Shown: positions 1 to 9,076, counted from the stretch's first letter. The stretch: DNA of 64,000 nt from Streptomyces sp. NRRL S-340 (GCF_000720185.1 NZ_JOIY01000037.1:1-64000); one strand, 5' to 3'. Notes: generated by a model not told the origin, from the sequence alone. Numbers and translations are program-made.

Positions 1-159
1 CCCCCCCACGGCCGCCACCGCCGCGCGCTGCCGTCCCCGCGCACCCACCGCGCACGCCCACTCCGCGCCCCCGCCCCGCGCCCGCCGTGACGCGTCCGGC
101 GGCGGGTGCGCGGCGGTGGCGTGTGATCGATGAAAGGAGCCCTGATCAGCGCATTCGTT

Positions 160-175
160 GCCAGTGATCGCTGGC
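160..175. promoter_or_regulatory. Small inverted repeat upstream of the aldehyde dehydrogenase
   Basis: GCCAG-TGATCG-CTGGC forms five-base arms about 75 bases before the start at 250. A second short dyad, TACC-GACG-GGTA, lies at 204-215. Either could be an operator for the dehydrogenase promoter. The arms are short, so this is a weak inference. I see nothing I can support in bases 1-159. Confidence 0.25.
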
Positions 176-249
176 GTCGTGTGTGCACTCGGTGAATCCC
201 CGTTACCGACGGGTACACAAACCCCGGCACACGTCATACGCTGCGCTGC

Positions 250-1863
250 ATGACGGACGCGCAGGCCCCGGCACAGACCGGCACGAATCCTCTGGCCCCC
301 GCCCCCACGGGCGCCCGTACCGCCGCCGACGTGGTGACGCCCGAGCTGGTCGCCCGGCTCACGAAGGGGGTCGCCGGATCCGGCCGGACCGCCAACCACA
401 CGCCGTTCACCGGTGAGAAGCTGGCCGACCTGCCCGAGTCCACGCCCGAGGACGTGGCCCTCGCCTTCGAGCGCGCCCGGGCCGCGCAGGACGTCTGGGC
501 GCGGACGCCGGTACGGCAGCGCGCCGCCGTCCTGCTCCGCTTCCACGACCTGGTGCTCGCCCGCCAGGCCGAGGTCCTCGACCTGATCCAGCTCGAGACC
601 GGCAAGGCGCGCCTGCACGCGCACGAGGAGGTGCAGGCCGTCGCCGTCGCCGCCCGGCACTACGGCCGCCGGGCCGCCGCGTACCTGAAGCCCAGGCGGC
701 ACACCGGCGCCGTCCCGGCTCTGACGAAGGTGACCGAACTGCGCCACCCGCGTGGTGTCGTCGGCCAGATCGCCCCCTGGAACTACCCGCTGGAGCTGTC
801 GGTCGGCGACGCGCTGCCCGCCTTCGTCGCGGGCAACGCGGTCGTGATGAAGCCGGACACGGAGACCTGCCTGACCGCCCTGTGGGCCCGGGACCTGCTC
901 ATCGAGGCGGGGCTGCCCGCCGAGGTCTTCCAGGTCGTCATCGGCGAGGGCCCGGTGGTCGGCCCCGCGGTCGTCCAGCACGCCGACTACGTCTCCTTCA
1001 CCGGCTCCACCCGCACCGGCCGCGAGGTCGCCCAGGGCGCCGCGGCCCGCCTGGTCGGCGTCTCCCTCGAACTCGGCGGCAAGAACGCCATGCTCGTGCT
1101 GGAGGACGCCGACCTCGACAAGGCGGCGGCCGGCGCGGTCCGCGCCTGCTTCTCCTCCGCCGGGCAACTGTGCATCTCCATCGAGCGGCTGTACGTCCAC
1201 GAGGCCGTCGCCGACGCGTTCCTGGAGCGCTTCACCGCCCGCACGAAGGCGATGCGGCTGGGCACCTCGCTCGCCTACGGAGCCGACATGGGCTCCCTCG
1301 TCGGAGAGCGCCAGCTGAAGACCGTCACCCGGCACGTGGAGGAGGCCGTCGCCAAGGGCGCCCGGGTGCTGGCCGGCGGCGTCGCCCGCCCGGACATCGG
1401 CCCGTACTTCTTCGAACCGACCGTCCTCGACGGCGTCGAGGACCCCATGGCGGTGTGCACGGAGGAGACCTTCGGCCCGGTCGTCTCCGTCTACCGCTTC
1501 GCGAGCGACGACGAGGCGGTCGAGCGCGCCAACGCCACACCGTACGGCCTGAACTCGTCGGTGTGGACCAAGGACGCCCGCCGGGGCCGCGAGATCGCCA
1601 CCCGCCTGCGCACCGGCACGGTCAACCTGAACGAGGGGTACGCGCCCGCCTACGGCAGCGTCCAGTCGCCCATGGGCGGCATGAAGGACTCCGGTCTCGG
1701 CCGCCGGCACGGCTCCGAGGGCATCCTCAAGTACACCGAGGCCCAGACCATCGCCCACCAGCGGCTGCTGCCCATGGCCCCGTCGCTCGGCATGGACGAC
1801 GAGAAGTACGCCGCGTTCATGAGCCGGAGCCTGCGGGCGATGAAGGCACTGCGGCTGAAGTAG
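250..1863 (+). CDS. Succinic semialdehyde dehydrogenase-type aldehyde dehydrogenase
   Basis: This is a 537-residue NAD(P)-dependent aldehyde dehydrogenase, expected to oxidise an aldehyde such as succinate semialdehyde to the acid in the cytosol. The family landmarks are present: APWNYP with Asn178, the general base Glu274 in LELGGKN, and the nucleophile Cys308 in GQLCIS. The Glu-Cys spacing of 34 residues is the family norm. The C-terminal GGMKDSGLGRRHG block is also typical. The best-matching group is the actinobacterial SSADH type, but substrate cannot be read from sequence. The ATG start gives an N-terminal extension of about 30 residues rich in Ala and Pro. An 87-bp gap separates it from the GMC oxidoreductase on the same strand, so the two are probably co-transcribed. 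Confidence 0.88.
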   Translation: MTDAQAPAQTGTNPLAPAPTGARTAADVVTPELVARLTKGVAGSGRTANHTPFTGEKLADLPESTPEDVALAFERARAAQDVWARTPVRQRAAVLLRFHDLVLARQAEVLDLIQLETGKARLHAHEEVQAVAVAARHYGRRAAAYLKPRRHTGAVPALTKVTELRHPRGVVGQIAPWNYPLELSVGDALPAFVAGNAVVMKPDTETCLTALWARDLLIEAGLPAEVFQVVIGEGPVVGPAVVQHADYVSFTGSTRTGREVAQGAAARLVGVSLELGGKNAMLVLEDADLDKAAAGAVRACFSSAGQLCISIERLYVHEAVADAFLERFTARTKAMRLGTSLAYGADMGSLVGERQLKTVTRHVEEAVAKGARVLAGGVARPDIGPYFFEPTVLDGVEDPMAVCTEETFGPVVSVYRFASDDEAVERANATPYGLNSSVWTKDARRGREIATRLRTGTVNLNEGYAPAYGSVQSPMGGMKDSGLGRRHGSEGILKYTEAQTIAHQRLLPMAPSLGMDDEKYAAFMSRSLRAMKALRLK

Positions 1864-1950
1864 CCCGCCCGGGGACGCGGGGAGCCGCGCCCCGCCGCAG
1901 ACGGCCCGCGGAGCACGTCCGAAAGCGCGCACACAAAGGGGAGAAGGCAC

Positions 1951-3732
1951 GTGTCTCAAGACGGCTACGACTACGACGTCATCGTCGTGGGCTCCGGCTT
2001 CGGCGGTTCCGTCACCGCGCTGCGCCTGACCGAGAAGGGCTACCGCGTCGGCGTCCTGGAGGCGGGGCGCCGCTTCACCCGCGAAAGCCTGCCGAAGAAC
2101 TCCTGGGACCTGAAGAACTACCTGTGGGCGCCCAGGCTCGGCCTGTACGGCATCCAGCGCATCCACCTGCTGGGCAACGTCATGGTGCTGGCCGGCGCGG
2201 GGGTCGGCGGCGGCTCCCTCAACTACGCCAACACCCTCTACGTGCCGCCGAAGCCCTTCTTCGACGACCCCCAGTGGCGGCACATCACCGACTGGCAGGA
2301 CGAACTCGCCCCCTACTACGACCAGGCCAAGCGCATGCTCGGCGTCCGGCTGAATCCGACGATGACCCCCTCCGACGTGCACCTGAAGGCCGCGGCGCAG
2401 CGCATGGGCGTAGGCGACACCTTCCACATGGCGCCGGTCGGGGTGTTCTTCGGGGACGGGAAGGACGCCGACGGCACGGCGAAGGCCCAGCCGGGCCGGC
2501 AGGTCGCTGATCCGTACTTCGGCGGCGCCGGACCGGCCCGCAAGGCCTGCACCGAGTGCGGCGAGTGCATGACGGGCTGCCGACACGGGGCGAAGAACAC
2601 CCTGAACGAGAACTACCTGTACCTGGCCGAGAAGGCGGGCGCGGTGGTCCACCCCATGACGACGGTCGTCTCGGTCACCGACGACTCGCGCGGCGGCTAC
2701 GCGGTCGCCACCCTGCCGACGCACGACAAGAAGAAGGGCGCGGGACGGATCTACACCGCCCGCCGGGTGGTCCTGGCCGCCGGCACCTACGGCACCCAGA
2801 CGCTGCTGCACCGCATGAAGGCGGGCCGGCAGCTGCCGCACCTGTCGGACCGGCTCGGTGAGCTGACCCGCACCAACTCCGAGGCGCTGGTGGGCGCGCA
2901 GACCGACAACCGGCGCTACCGCGCGGCGACCGGGCGGCCCCGGCCCGACTTCACCCGCGGTGTCGCCATCACCTCCTCCGTCCACCCGGACGAGAACACC
3001 CACATCGAGCCGGTCCGTTACGGCAAGGGATCCAACTCGATGGGTTCACTGTCCATCCTCCAGGTGCCGTTCGCGGACGGCGGGTCCCGGGTCGCGGCCT
3101 GGCTGGCCAACGCCGCCCGCCATCCGATGCTGGTCCTGCGCTCCCTGTCCAACCGTCGCTGGTCGGAGCGCACCATCATCGGCCTGGTGATGCAGTCCCT
3201 GGACAACTCCCTGACGACGTACCTGAAGGAGGACGGCGTCGGCAAGGGCCTGCTCACCGCCCGCCAGGGCCACGGCTCGCCCAACCCCAAGCAGATCAGG
3301 GCCGCCACCGAGGGAGCCTCCGCGCTCGCCGCCGAGATCAACGGCTTCGCCGGGTCCAACGTGGGCGAGCTGATGGGCACCCCGCTCACCGCGCACTTCC
3401 TCGGCGGCTGCCCGATCGGCGACTCGCCCGAGACCGGCGTCATCGACCCGTACCACCGCCTCTACGGCCATCCCGGCATCTCCGTCGTCGACGGTGCGGC
3501 GGTCTCCGCGAACCTCGGCGTGAACCCGTCCCTGACCATCACCGCGCAGGCCGAGCGGGCGATGTCGTACTGGCCGAACAAGGGGGAGGCCGACCCGCGC
3601 CCGGCGCAGGGCGCGGCCTACGAGCGGCTCAAGCCGGTGGAGCCCCGCGACCCGGTGGTCCCGGCGGACGCGTTCGGCGCCCTGCGCCTGCCGTTCCTCG
3701 GCATACCGGCGGTACCGCCGAAGAAGAAGTGA
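1951..3732 (+). CDS. GMC-family FAD oxidoreductase (cholesterol-oxidase-like) with a Cys cluster
   Basis: The 593-residue protein starts at GTG behind AAGGGGAGAAGG. An N-terminal GSGFGG dinucleotide fold (Gly14-Gly19) binds FAD. The C-terminal active-site pair appears as His in AHFLGGCPIG and Asn in GVNPSLTITA, the GMC arrangement. It probably oxidises an alcohol or sterol-like hydroxyl group. Cys200, Cys203, Cys206 and Cys210 form CxxCxxCxxxC, the spacing of a ferredoxin [4Fe-4S] site and not part of the classic cholesterol oxidase fold. There is no signal peptide, so it is probably cytosolic. Its place directly after an aldehyde dehydrogenase suggests sequential alcohol-to-aldehyde-to-acid oxidation (inference). 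Confidence 0.85.
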   Translation: MSQDGYDYDVIVVGSGFGGSVTALRLTEKGYRVGVLEAGRRFTRESLPKNSWDLKNYLWAPRLGLYGIQRIHLLGNVMVLAGAGVGGGSLNYANTLYVPPKPFFDDPQWRHITDWQDELAPYYDQAKRMLGVRLNPTMTPSDVHLKAAAQRMGVGDTFHMAPVGVFFGDGKDADGTAKAQPGRQVADPYFGGAGPARKACTECGECMTGCRHGAKNTLNENYLYLAEKAGAVVHPMTTVVSVTDDSRGGYAVATLPTHDKKKGAGRIYTARRVVLAAGTYGTQTLLHRMKAGRQLPHLSDRLGELTRTNSEALVGAQTDNRRYRAATGRPRPDFTRGVAITSSVHPDENTHIEPVRYGKGSNSMGSLSILQVPFADGGSRVAAWLANAARHPMLVLRSLSNRRWSERTIIGLVMQSLDNSLTTYLKEDGVGKGLLTARQGHGSPNPKQIRAATEGASALAAEINGFAGSNVGELMGTPLTAHFLGGCPIGDSPETGVIDPYHRLYGHPGISVVDGAAVSANLGVNPSLTITAQAERAMSYWPNKGEADPRPAQGAAYERLKPVEPRDPVVPADAFGALRLPFLGIPAVPPKKK

Positions 3733-3746
3733 AGGAAGAAGTGAAG

Positions 3747-3780
3747 AAGGACCTGCGCCCCCCTCCTGGCGCAGGTCCTT
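3747..3780. terminator. Intrinsic terminator, probably bidirectional
   Basis: A perfect 13-bp stem (AAGGACCTGCGCC / GGCGCAGGTCCTT) with an 8-base loop lies between the convergent ends of the GMC oxidoreductase (3732) and the LAETG wall protein (3808). Each arm ends in AA/TT, so it can stop transcription from both sides. Confidence 0.85.
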
Positions 3781-3807
3781 CCCGTTCTGCCGGTCCGACG
3801 GAGCGCC

Positions 3808-4845
3808 CTACGCTCCGGCACCGCCCTTGCGGCGCCGCACCGCGACCAGCGCGCCGGCTCCGACCACGACCGCGAGGCCGCCGACGAGACCGATGGTCGG
3901 CACCATCGAGCTGGAACCCGTCTCGGCGAGGCTGCCGGTGGGCGGGATCTCCTCGGCCCCGCCCTGCGGACGCTTGCCGCCGGCGGGCTTGTCACCGTCC
4001 TGCGGCTTGGCGTCGCCGGGGTTGTCGTTGGTGCTGCCGGGCTTGAGCACGGTGAACGTGTAGTAGTCGAACGCGCTGTGGACGCAGTTCTTCTCCTGGT
4101 CGACGTATCCGCCCAGGCCCACGGTGTAGCCGTCGCCCGCGGGGGCCTTCGCGGTGATGTTCACCCGCAGCTGGATGTCGACCGTCTGCTTCGGGCCGAG
4201 CGGCGTCTCACCGAAGTAGATGCCGCCCCCGATCTCGTCCGTGAGCGACTCCCACTTCTTGGTCGTGGGGTTGAGGTACTCGAGCAGCGTGTAGGTGCTC
4301 AGCCAGTCCTTCTCGTTCTCGCTCATCGAGTCGTTGTCGATGAGGGCGAGCCACTGCACCTTGCCCAGGGAGCTGTCGCTGTGGTTGGCCGCGGTGAGCT
4401 TGAAGGCGTGCCAGCCGCTGCCCGCGACGATCTTGCCCGGCAGACCGGAGACCGAGATCGTCAGCTGGGAGTCGGGGTCCACGTCGTCCTCGGTGCAGGG
4501 CGTCGGCTCGTCCGAGGGTTCGGCGGGCTCGCTCGGCGAGGCGGAGGCCGGTGCGGAGGCCGAGGGCGATGCCGAGGCGGACGCGGAGGCGGACGGGGAG
4601 GCCGAGCCGGAGGCGCCGGTCGACGGGGTGGTCTCCGCCGGGCTGGACGGCGGGGTGGACTCGGGCGTGCCGCCGGCCGGTGTCGACTCCGGGGCGCTGG
4701 GCGGAGTGGACTCGGGGGAGGCGGACGCGGACGCGGACGTCGGCGCGGTCGGTTCCTCGGCGAAGGCGGCGGGAGCCGACAGCAGCGCCAGCGGGGCTAT
4801 AGCGGTCGTCGCGGCGGCGGCTGCCAGGGCGCGGCGAAGCTTCAT
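3808..4845 (-). CDS. LAETG cell-wall-anchored surface protein
   Basis: This is a 345-residue exported protein. The chosen ATG at 4845 opens a clear signal peptide (MKLRRALAAAAATTAIAPLA, cleavage near AFAEE); the open frame reaches 4983 but that part lacks signal character. A low-complexity Ser/Pro/Ala/Glu region follows. A beta-rich domain of about 150 residues comes next, with two cysteines that could pair. The C terminus has LAETG, a hydrophobic helix and RRRKGG, the sorting signal used by Streptomyces class E sortases, so the protein is probably linked to peptidoglycan. The domain's binding partner is unknown. It is transcribed alone toward the shared terminator. Confidence 0.88.
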   Translation of the reverse strand: MKLRRALAAAAATTAIAPLALLSAPAAFAEEPTAPTSASASASPESTPPSAPESTPAGGTPESTPPSSPAETTPSTGASGSASPSASASASASPSASAPASASPSEPAEPSDEPTPCTEDDVDPDSQLTISVSGLPGKIVAGSGWHAFKLTAANHSDSSLGKVQWLALIDNDSMSENEKDWLSTYTLLEYLNPTTKKWESLTDEIGGGIYFGETPLGPKQTVDIQLRVNITAKAPAGDGYTVGLGGYVDQEKNCVHSAFDYYTFTVLKPGSTNDNPGDAKPQDGDKPAGGKRPQGGAEEIPPTGSLAETGSSSMVPTIGLVGGLAVVVGAGALVAVRRRKGGAGA

Positions 4846-5383
4846 GTAGACCTCGGGGAGTCCGGCGTGCTGCGGTGGACGCAGCACGGAGGTTGCGGAG
4901 GCCCCCGCGGTGGGGCGCGGGTGTGGCCGTGGGTTCCGCTGGTGTGACCCGGGGCTCAGGTGAATGGTTGTGCGGCGTTTCACAGGATCTTTATGTGTCC
5001 TGCGTCACAGGTGGGGGGGCGGGGGCGCGACCGGTCGGGTGCGGAGAGCACGGACGGATGGCCGGACGGCGGTCGTGAAGTGGGGCGGAGTGGGGTGGGC
5101 GTGGCCGGTCCGCGGGGAGCGGGGACGGTCGCGGGAAGCGGGGACGGCCGGCCCCGGGCGTCCCCGGCGCCGGCCGTCACCTGGTGACCGGGCTGCTGTC
5201 CCCTGCCGTCCGGTCACTTCCCCGGAGCGGGGTCCCACGACGCGCGGCACGATCCGCACGTCTCACCGCTCCGGAGAGCCACGCGTGGTCCTCTCGGCCC
5301 GTCCCTGGCTGGCACGGCCACCCCGACCAACGAGGCGGCGCCCACCGCGGTAACGCACCGTACGGGTGAGAGATCCCGAGCGG
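4846..5383. other. Non-coding gap upstream of the wall-protein gene
   Basis: These 538 bases hold no open frame with convincing protein character. The part just upstream of 4845 must carry the wall-protein promoter. A comparatively A/T-rich stretch at about 4960-5010 (tgaatggttgtg, then caggatctttatg) is the likeliest site. The rest is G/C-rich with no clear repeat, and it also takes the 3' end of the chorismate mutase transcript. Confidence 0.4.
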
Positions 5384-5701
5384 TCAGATCTTGCCCCGGC
5401 ACAGCTCCAGCAGAGTCATCGCCAGTGCGGTGCCCGGCTTGCCGAGGGCGTCCCGGTAGCGGCCGAGGATCTCCATCTCGCGGGAGAGGTTCACCCGCCG
5501 GCCGCCCGAACCGATCCGGGCCTCCTGGACCACGGCGGACACGGCCATCCGTTCCTGGACCAGACCCATGATCCGGTCGTCGAGTGCGTCGATGCGTTCT
5601 CGGGCGTCGGTGACGACGCCCACGGCCTCGTCGGTACGCGCGCCGGTCCTCTCGGCCGCGGTGACGGTCGTACCGGTCTTCTCTGCTGCGCTGGCGGTCA
5701 T
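5384..5701 (-). CDS. Chorismate mutase, AroQ class
   Basis: This 105-residue all-helical protein should convert chorismate to prephenate, the branch point to phenylalanine and tyrosine. The AroQ-type core starts at the helix with RERIDALDDRIMGLVQERM and includes the Arg- and Lys-type active-site positions and the C-terminal LLELCRGKI. The first 30 residues are Thr/Ala-rich and probably disordered. The ATG at 5701 has GAGGAG nine bases upstream. It is preceded on the same strand by a leader peptide with Tyr and Phe codons and a strong hairpin, so expression is probably set by attenuation. It diverges from guaA. Confidence 0.88.
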   Translation of the reverse strand: MTASAAEKTGTTVTAAERTGARTDEAVGVVTDARERIDALDDRIMGLVQERMAVSAVVQEARIGSGGRRVNLSREMEILGRYRDALGKPGTALAMTLLELCRGKI

Positions 5702-5765
5702 CTCGCCGGGCTCCTCACTGGAAGGCGGGTGCGGGGCCCCGGAGCGGCAAGGACCGGGAGAACGA

Positions 5766-5800
5766 CAGGCGCCCCGGGCCTTGTCGGCCCGGGGCGCCTG
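5766..5800 (-). terminator. Attenuator hairpin in the chorismate mutase leader
   Basis: A perfect 15-bp G/C stem closes a 5-base loop, 20 bases after the leader peptide stop and 64 bases before the chorismate mutase ATG. Read on the minus strand it is followed by UCGUUCUCCC, a weak U-containing tail as is usual in this GC range. Its position inside the transcription unit makes it an attenuator, not an end-of-operon terminator. A rival 7-bp pairing is possible: CGGCCCG at 5847-5853 with CGGGCCG at 5785-5791. Confidence 0.75.
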
Positions 5801-5820
5801 GGAAGTCGCTTGTCAGTAGC

Positions 5821-5895
5821 TCAAGCAGCACGACCATGGCAGCCGGCGGGCCGGGTGCCATAGGTAAAGACGAAGGTCGTCGCGTACGTGAGCAT
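5821..5895 (-). CDS. Phe/Tyr leader peptide of chorismate mutase (24 codons)
   Basis: The small frame reads MLTYATTFVFTYGTRP... and ends at TGA. Codons 4, 8, 10 and 12 are Tyr, Phe, Phe, Tyr, and two of them use TTT and TAT, which are rare at this GC. No useful ribosome site precedes the ATG, but a promoter places the transcript start at or next to it, so it is probably translated from a leaderless end. A ribosome stalled at codons 4-12 would leave codons 15-17 free to pair with the terminator's first arm. A ribosome reaching the stop would mask them. This is the logic of classical amino-acid attenuation. Confidence 0.75.
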   Translation of the reverse strand: MLTYATTFVFTYGTRPAGCHGRAA

Positions 5896-5901
5896 GCTCC
5901 C

Positions 5902-5930
5902 ATTATGCCGTGGCGGACGCGGGCGTCCAA
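5902..5930 (-). promoter_or_regulatory. Promoter of the attenuated chorismate mutase transcript
   Basis: On the minus strand TTGGAC (5925-5930) and CATAAT (5902-5907) are separated by exactly 17 bases. The six bases after the -10 lead to the A of the leader-peptide ATG, predicting a leaderless transcript. The -10 matches consensus at five of six positions. Confidence 0.7.
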
Positions 5931-6005
5931 GGCGGCTCGGATGCTGAGACGGGCCTCGCGGGGCCGGCGGCCCGGAGCACGGGGCGGGTCCCGCCGCCGT
6001 CTCGG

Positions 6006-6011
6006 TAGAAT
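6006..6011 (+). promoter_or_regulatory. guaA promoter -10 element
   Basis: TAGAAT is a strong -10 match about 42 bases before the guaA start. No good -35 can be seen in the G/C-rich sequence upstream. The predicted leader is about 35 bases and carries the ribosome site GGAAGG. Confidence 0.55.
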
Positions 6012-6052
6012 CGCAGGTACAACGACCCGCCCGAACCGCCGGAAGGCACCCC

Positions 6053-7633
6053 GTGTCATCAGCGACTCCCGCTGCCGCCGCCCCCGACACCGTCCTGGTC
6101 GTCGACTTCGGCGCGCAGTACGCCCAGCTCATCGCCCGTCGCGTCCGCGAGGCCCGGGTCTACAGCGAGATCGTGCCGAGCACCATGCCGGTGGCGGACA
6201 TGCTCGCCAAGAACCCGGCGGCGATCATCCTCTCCGGCGGCCCCTCGTCGGTGTACGAAGAGGGCGCGCCCCGCCTGGACCGCGAGCTGTTCGAGGCCGG
6301 CGTCCCCGTCTTCGGCATGTGCTACGGCTTCCAGCTGATGGCGCAGGTCCTCGGCGGCACCGTCGACAACTCCGGAGCGCGCGAGTACGGCCGCACCTCG
6401 CTCGCCGTCTCCAAGCCCTCCTCCACCCTCTTCGAGGGCACCCCGGACGAGCAGGCCGTGTGGATGTCGCACGGCGACGCCTGCTCCGCCGCCCCCGAGG
6501 GCTTCACCGTCACGGCCGCCACGGACGTCGTCCCGGTCGCCGCCTTCGAGAACGACGAGAAGAAGCTCTACGGCGTCCAGTACCACCCCGAGGTCATGCA
6601 CTCCACGCACGGCCAGCAGGTGCTGGAGCACTTCCTGTACCGCGGCGCCGGTCTCACCCCCTCCTGGACCACCGGGAACGTGATCGAGGAGCAGGTCGCC
6701 GCCATCCGCGAGCAGGTCGGCGACAAGCGCGCCATCTGCGGCCTGTCCGGCGGAGTGGACTCCGCGGTCGCCGCCGCCCTCGTCCAGAAGGCCATCGGCT
6801 CCCAGCTGACCTGCGTCTACGTGGACCACGGTCTGATGCGCAAGGGCGAGACCGAGCAGGTCGAGAAGGACTTCGTGGCCGCGACCGGCGTCCAGCTGAA
6901 GGTCGTCGACGCCGAGGAGCGCTTCCTCACCGCCCTCAAGGGCGTTTCGGACCCCGAGGAGAAGCGGAAGATCATCGGCCGCGAGTTCATCCGGGTCTTC
7001 GAGCAGGCCCAGGCCGAGATCATCGCGGACGAGGGCCCGGCCGTCGAGTTCCTGGTCCAGGGCACGCTCTACCCGGACGTCGTGGAGTCCGGCGGCGGCA
7101 CCGGCACCGCCAACATCAAGTCGCACCACAACGTCGGCGGCCTGCCCGAGGACCTGGAGTTCCAGCTCATCGAGCCGCTGCGCAAGCTGTTCAAGGACGA
7201 GGTCCGCATGGTCGGCCAGGAGCTGGGCCTGCCGGAGGAGATCGTCCAGCGCCAGCCCTTCCCCGGCCCCGGCCTCGGTATCCGCATCGTCGGCGAGGTC
7301 ACCAAGGACCGGCTCGACCTGCTGCGCGAGGCCGACGCCATCGCCCGCGAGGAGCTGACCGCGGCCGGTCTCGACCGGGACATCTGGCAGTGCCCGGTGG
7401 TCCTGCTCGCGGACGTCCGCAGCGTCGGCGTCCAGGGCGACGGCCGCACCTACGGCCACCCGATCGTGCTGCGCCCGGTCTCCAGCGAGGACGCGATGAC
7501 CGCCGACTGGTCGCGGCTGCCCTACGACGTGCTCGCCCGGATCTCCACCCGGATCACCAACGAGGTCAGCGACGTCAACCGCGTCGTCCTCGACGTGACG
7601 AGCAAGCCGCCGGGCACCATCGAGTGGGAGTGA
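6053..7633 (+). CDS. guaA: GMP synthase (glutamine-hydrolysing)
   Basis: GuaA converts XMP, glutamine and ATP to GMP, the last step of guanine nucleotide synthesis. At 526 residues it has the full family length. The N-terminal class I amidotransferase carries the nucleophile Cys90 in GMCYGFQLM and His/Glu in YHPEV. The ATP-pyrophosphatase domain has the P-loop [10 protein letters not shown]. The dimerisation domain ends with the invariant [12 protein letters not shown] start with GGAAGG upstream. The gene stands alone between divergent chorismate mutase and a convergent PPOX-type gene. Confidence 0.97.
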   Translation: MSSATPAAAAPDTVLVVDFGAQYAQLIARRVREARVYSEIVPSTMPVADMLAKNPAAIILSGGPSSVYEEGAPRLDRELFEAGVPVFGMCYGFQLMAQVLGGTVDNSGAREYGRTSLAVSKPSSTLFEGTPDEQAVWMSHGDACSAAPEGFTVTAATDVVPVAAFENDEKKLYGVQYHPEVMHSTHGQQVLEHFLYRGAGLTPSWTTGNVIEEQVAAIREQVGDKRAICGLSGGVDSAVAAALVQKAIGSQLTCVYVDHGLMRKGETEQVEKDFVAATGVQLKVVDAEERFLTALKGVSDPEEKRKIIGREFIRVFEQAQAEIIADEGPAVEFLVQGTLYPDVVESGGGTGTANIKSHHNVGGLPEDLEFQLIEPLRKLFKDEVRMVGQELGLPEEIVQRQPFPGPGLGIRIVGEVTKDRLDLLREADAIAREELTAAGLDRDIWQCPVVLLADVRSVGVQGDGRTYGHPIVLRPVSSEDAMTADWSRLPYDVLARISTRITNEVSDVNRVVLDVTSKPPGTIEWE

Positions 7634-7650
7634 CCCCCACCCGGTAGGGA

Positions 7651-8124
7651 TCAGGTCCGCCTGAGCGCACGCACCGGCGCTCCGGGCCGCCAGACCTGGA
7701 CGGCCAGATACCGGTCGTCCTCGACGAAGGTCCGCACGACCTCCGTCAGCTCGGTGCGGAAGAGGTGGAACGGCTGCGGCGGTTCCACCTCTTTCACGTA
7801 CGCGCCCTTCGCCTGCGGGTCCGTCACCTCGACCGCCCGGCCGCCGATCCGCACGTCGCCCTCCTCCATCCCGGTGCCGGACCCCGGATTCGACTGGAGC
7901 ACGAACCTCGCGTCCCGTCGCAGGTCGCGCGCCTTCAGCGAGTCCTGCATCATGCCGAGCCACAGCTCGCCGCCCAGGAAGCGCACCTCCAGACCGCTGG
8001 TGCGGGGCGAGCCGTCCGGGCGCAGGGTGACGAGCACGTGGTGCCGGAAGGCGCCGAAGCGCTTCTCGGTCAGGCCGGCCAGTCCGGGTTCCGACGCGGC
8101 GAAAGCCGCCCAGTTCGTCGCCAT
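7651..8124 (-). CDS. Pyridoxamine 5'-phosphate oxidase-family protein
   Basis: The 157-residue product has the split-barrel pattern of the PPOX/FMN-binding family: HHVLVTLRPDGSPRTSGLEVRF, then ELWLGMMQDSLKARDLRRD, then a strand-rich end. Such proteins bind FMN, F420 or haem-like ligands and act as small oxidoreductases. The family cannot be resolved to a substrate here. I chose the ATG at 8124 because homology-like character starts there; the open frame continues to 8547 but only as a shadow of the aldolase gene. No strong ribosome site is seen. It is convergent with guaA and divergent from the aldolase. Confidence 0.75.
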   Translation of the reverse strand: MATNWAAFAASEPGLAGLTEKRFGAFRHHVLVTLRPDGSPRTSGLEVRFLGGELWLGMMQDSLKARDLRRDARFVLQSNPGSGTGMEEGDVRIGGRAVEVTDPQAKGAYVKEVEPPQPFHLFRTELTEVVRTFVEDDRYLAVQVWRPGAPVRALRRT

Positions 8125-8275
8125 GCCGGTGAGTGTGGCGCGGAAACCGGACACCTCTTGTCGGGTATGGGAGAGGTCCGGCGGGGAGCACCGCATCTTC
8201 ACGCACCGGCGCTGCCATTCCCGGACGCCCACGGGTACCTTCCGCCCGTACGCCGACCACCCGCCGGAGGAACCC

Positions 8276-9076
8276 ATGCACGGCCGCGGCCCCACACCGC
8301 CCCCGCCCCTGCCCACCGACACGCTGCGCTTCGCCATGCCGCCGATGCACGAATCGGCCGAGGAGGAACGCCGGCACCGCAAGGAACGGCTCGCGGGCGC
8401 CCTGCGGGTCTTCGGCCGGTACGGCTTCGAGGACGGTGTCTCGGGGCACATCACCGCCCGCGACCCCGAGTTCAGCGACTGCTTCTGGGTCAATCCCTTC
8501 GGAGTGCCCTTCCAGCACGTCACCGTGAGCGACCTCGTCCTCGCCAACCAGGACGGCCAGGTCGTCGAGGGGCGCTACCACGTCAACCAGGCGGCCTTCA
8601 CCGTGCACGCCCAGGTGCACGCGGCCCGCCCGGACGTCGTCGCCGTCGCCCACTGCCACTCCGTGCACGGCCGGGCCCTGGCCGCCCTCGGCGAACTGCT
8701 CGACCCGCTCACCCAGGAGAGCTGCGCCTTCTACGAGGACCACGCCCTCTACGACGCCTACACCGGTGTCGTCGTCGACGCGGAGGAGGGCCGCCGGATC
8801 GCGGCGGCGCTGGGCTCCCGCAAGGCGCTGGTGCTGCGCAACCACGGGCTGCTGACGGTCGGTGACTCGGTGGACGCGGCCGCCTGGTGGTTCCTGTCCA
8901 TGGAACGCTCCGCCCAGGTGCAGCTGACCGCCCGCGCCGCCGGCCGGCCCGTCCTCATCGACCACAGGGCCGCGGTGTCCACCCGCGAACAGCTCGGCGG
9001 CGACCTGGTGGCCTGGATCAGCTACCAGCCCCTGTGGCAGGCCGTCTGCCGCACCGAACCCGACCTGCTGAGCTGA
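8276..9076 (+). CDS. Class II aldolase/adducin-family protein
   Basis: This 266-residue protein belongs to the zinc-dependent class II aldolase/adducin fold, which includes fuculose-phosphate aldolases and epimerases. Metal-ligand histidines are visible in AHCHSVHGRALA and RNHGLLTVG, with an acidic residue in YEDHALYDAY. The longer N terminus before GALRVFGRYGFEDGVSGHIT is typical of the actinobacterial subgroup, whose substrate is not known. The ATG at 8276 has GGAGG four bases upstream, which decides the start over the longer frame. Confidence 0.85.
   Translation: MHGRGPTPPPPLPTDTLRFAMPPMHESAEEERRHRKERLAGALRVFGRYGFEDGVSGHITARDPEFSDCFWVNPFGVPFQHVTVSDLVLANQDGQVVEGRYHVNQAAFTVHAQVHAARPDVVAVAHCHSVHGRALAALGELLDPLTQESCAFYEDHALYDAYTGVVVDAEEGRRIAAALGSRKALVLRNHGLLTVGDSVDAAAWWFLSMERSAQVQLTARAAGRPVLIDHRAAVSTREQLGGDLVAWISYQPLWQAVCRTEPDLLS

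Noticed and set aside
4078..4947. 289-codon plus-strand frame antisense to the wall-protein gene
   Set aside because: Gly/Arg-rich shadow of the Ser/Pro-rich coding strand; no start context.
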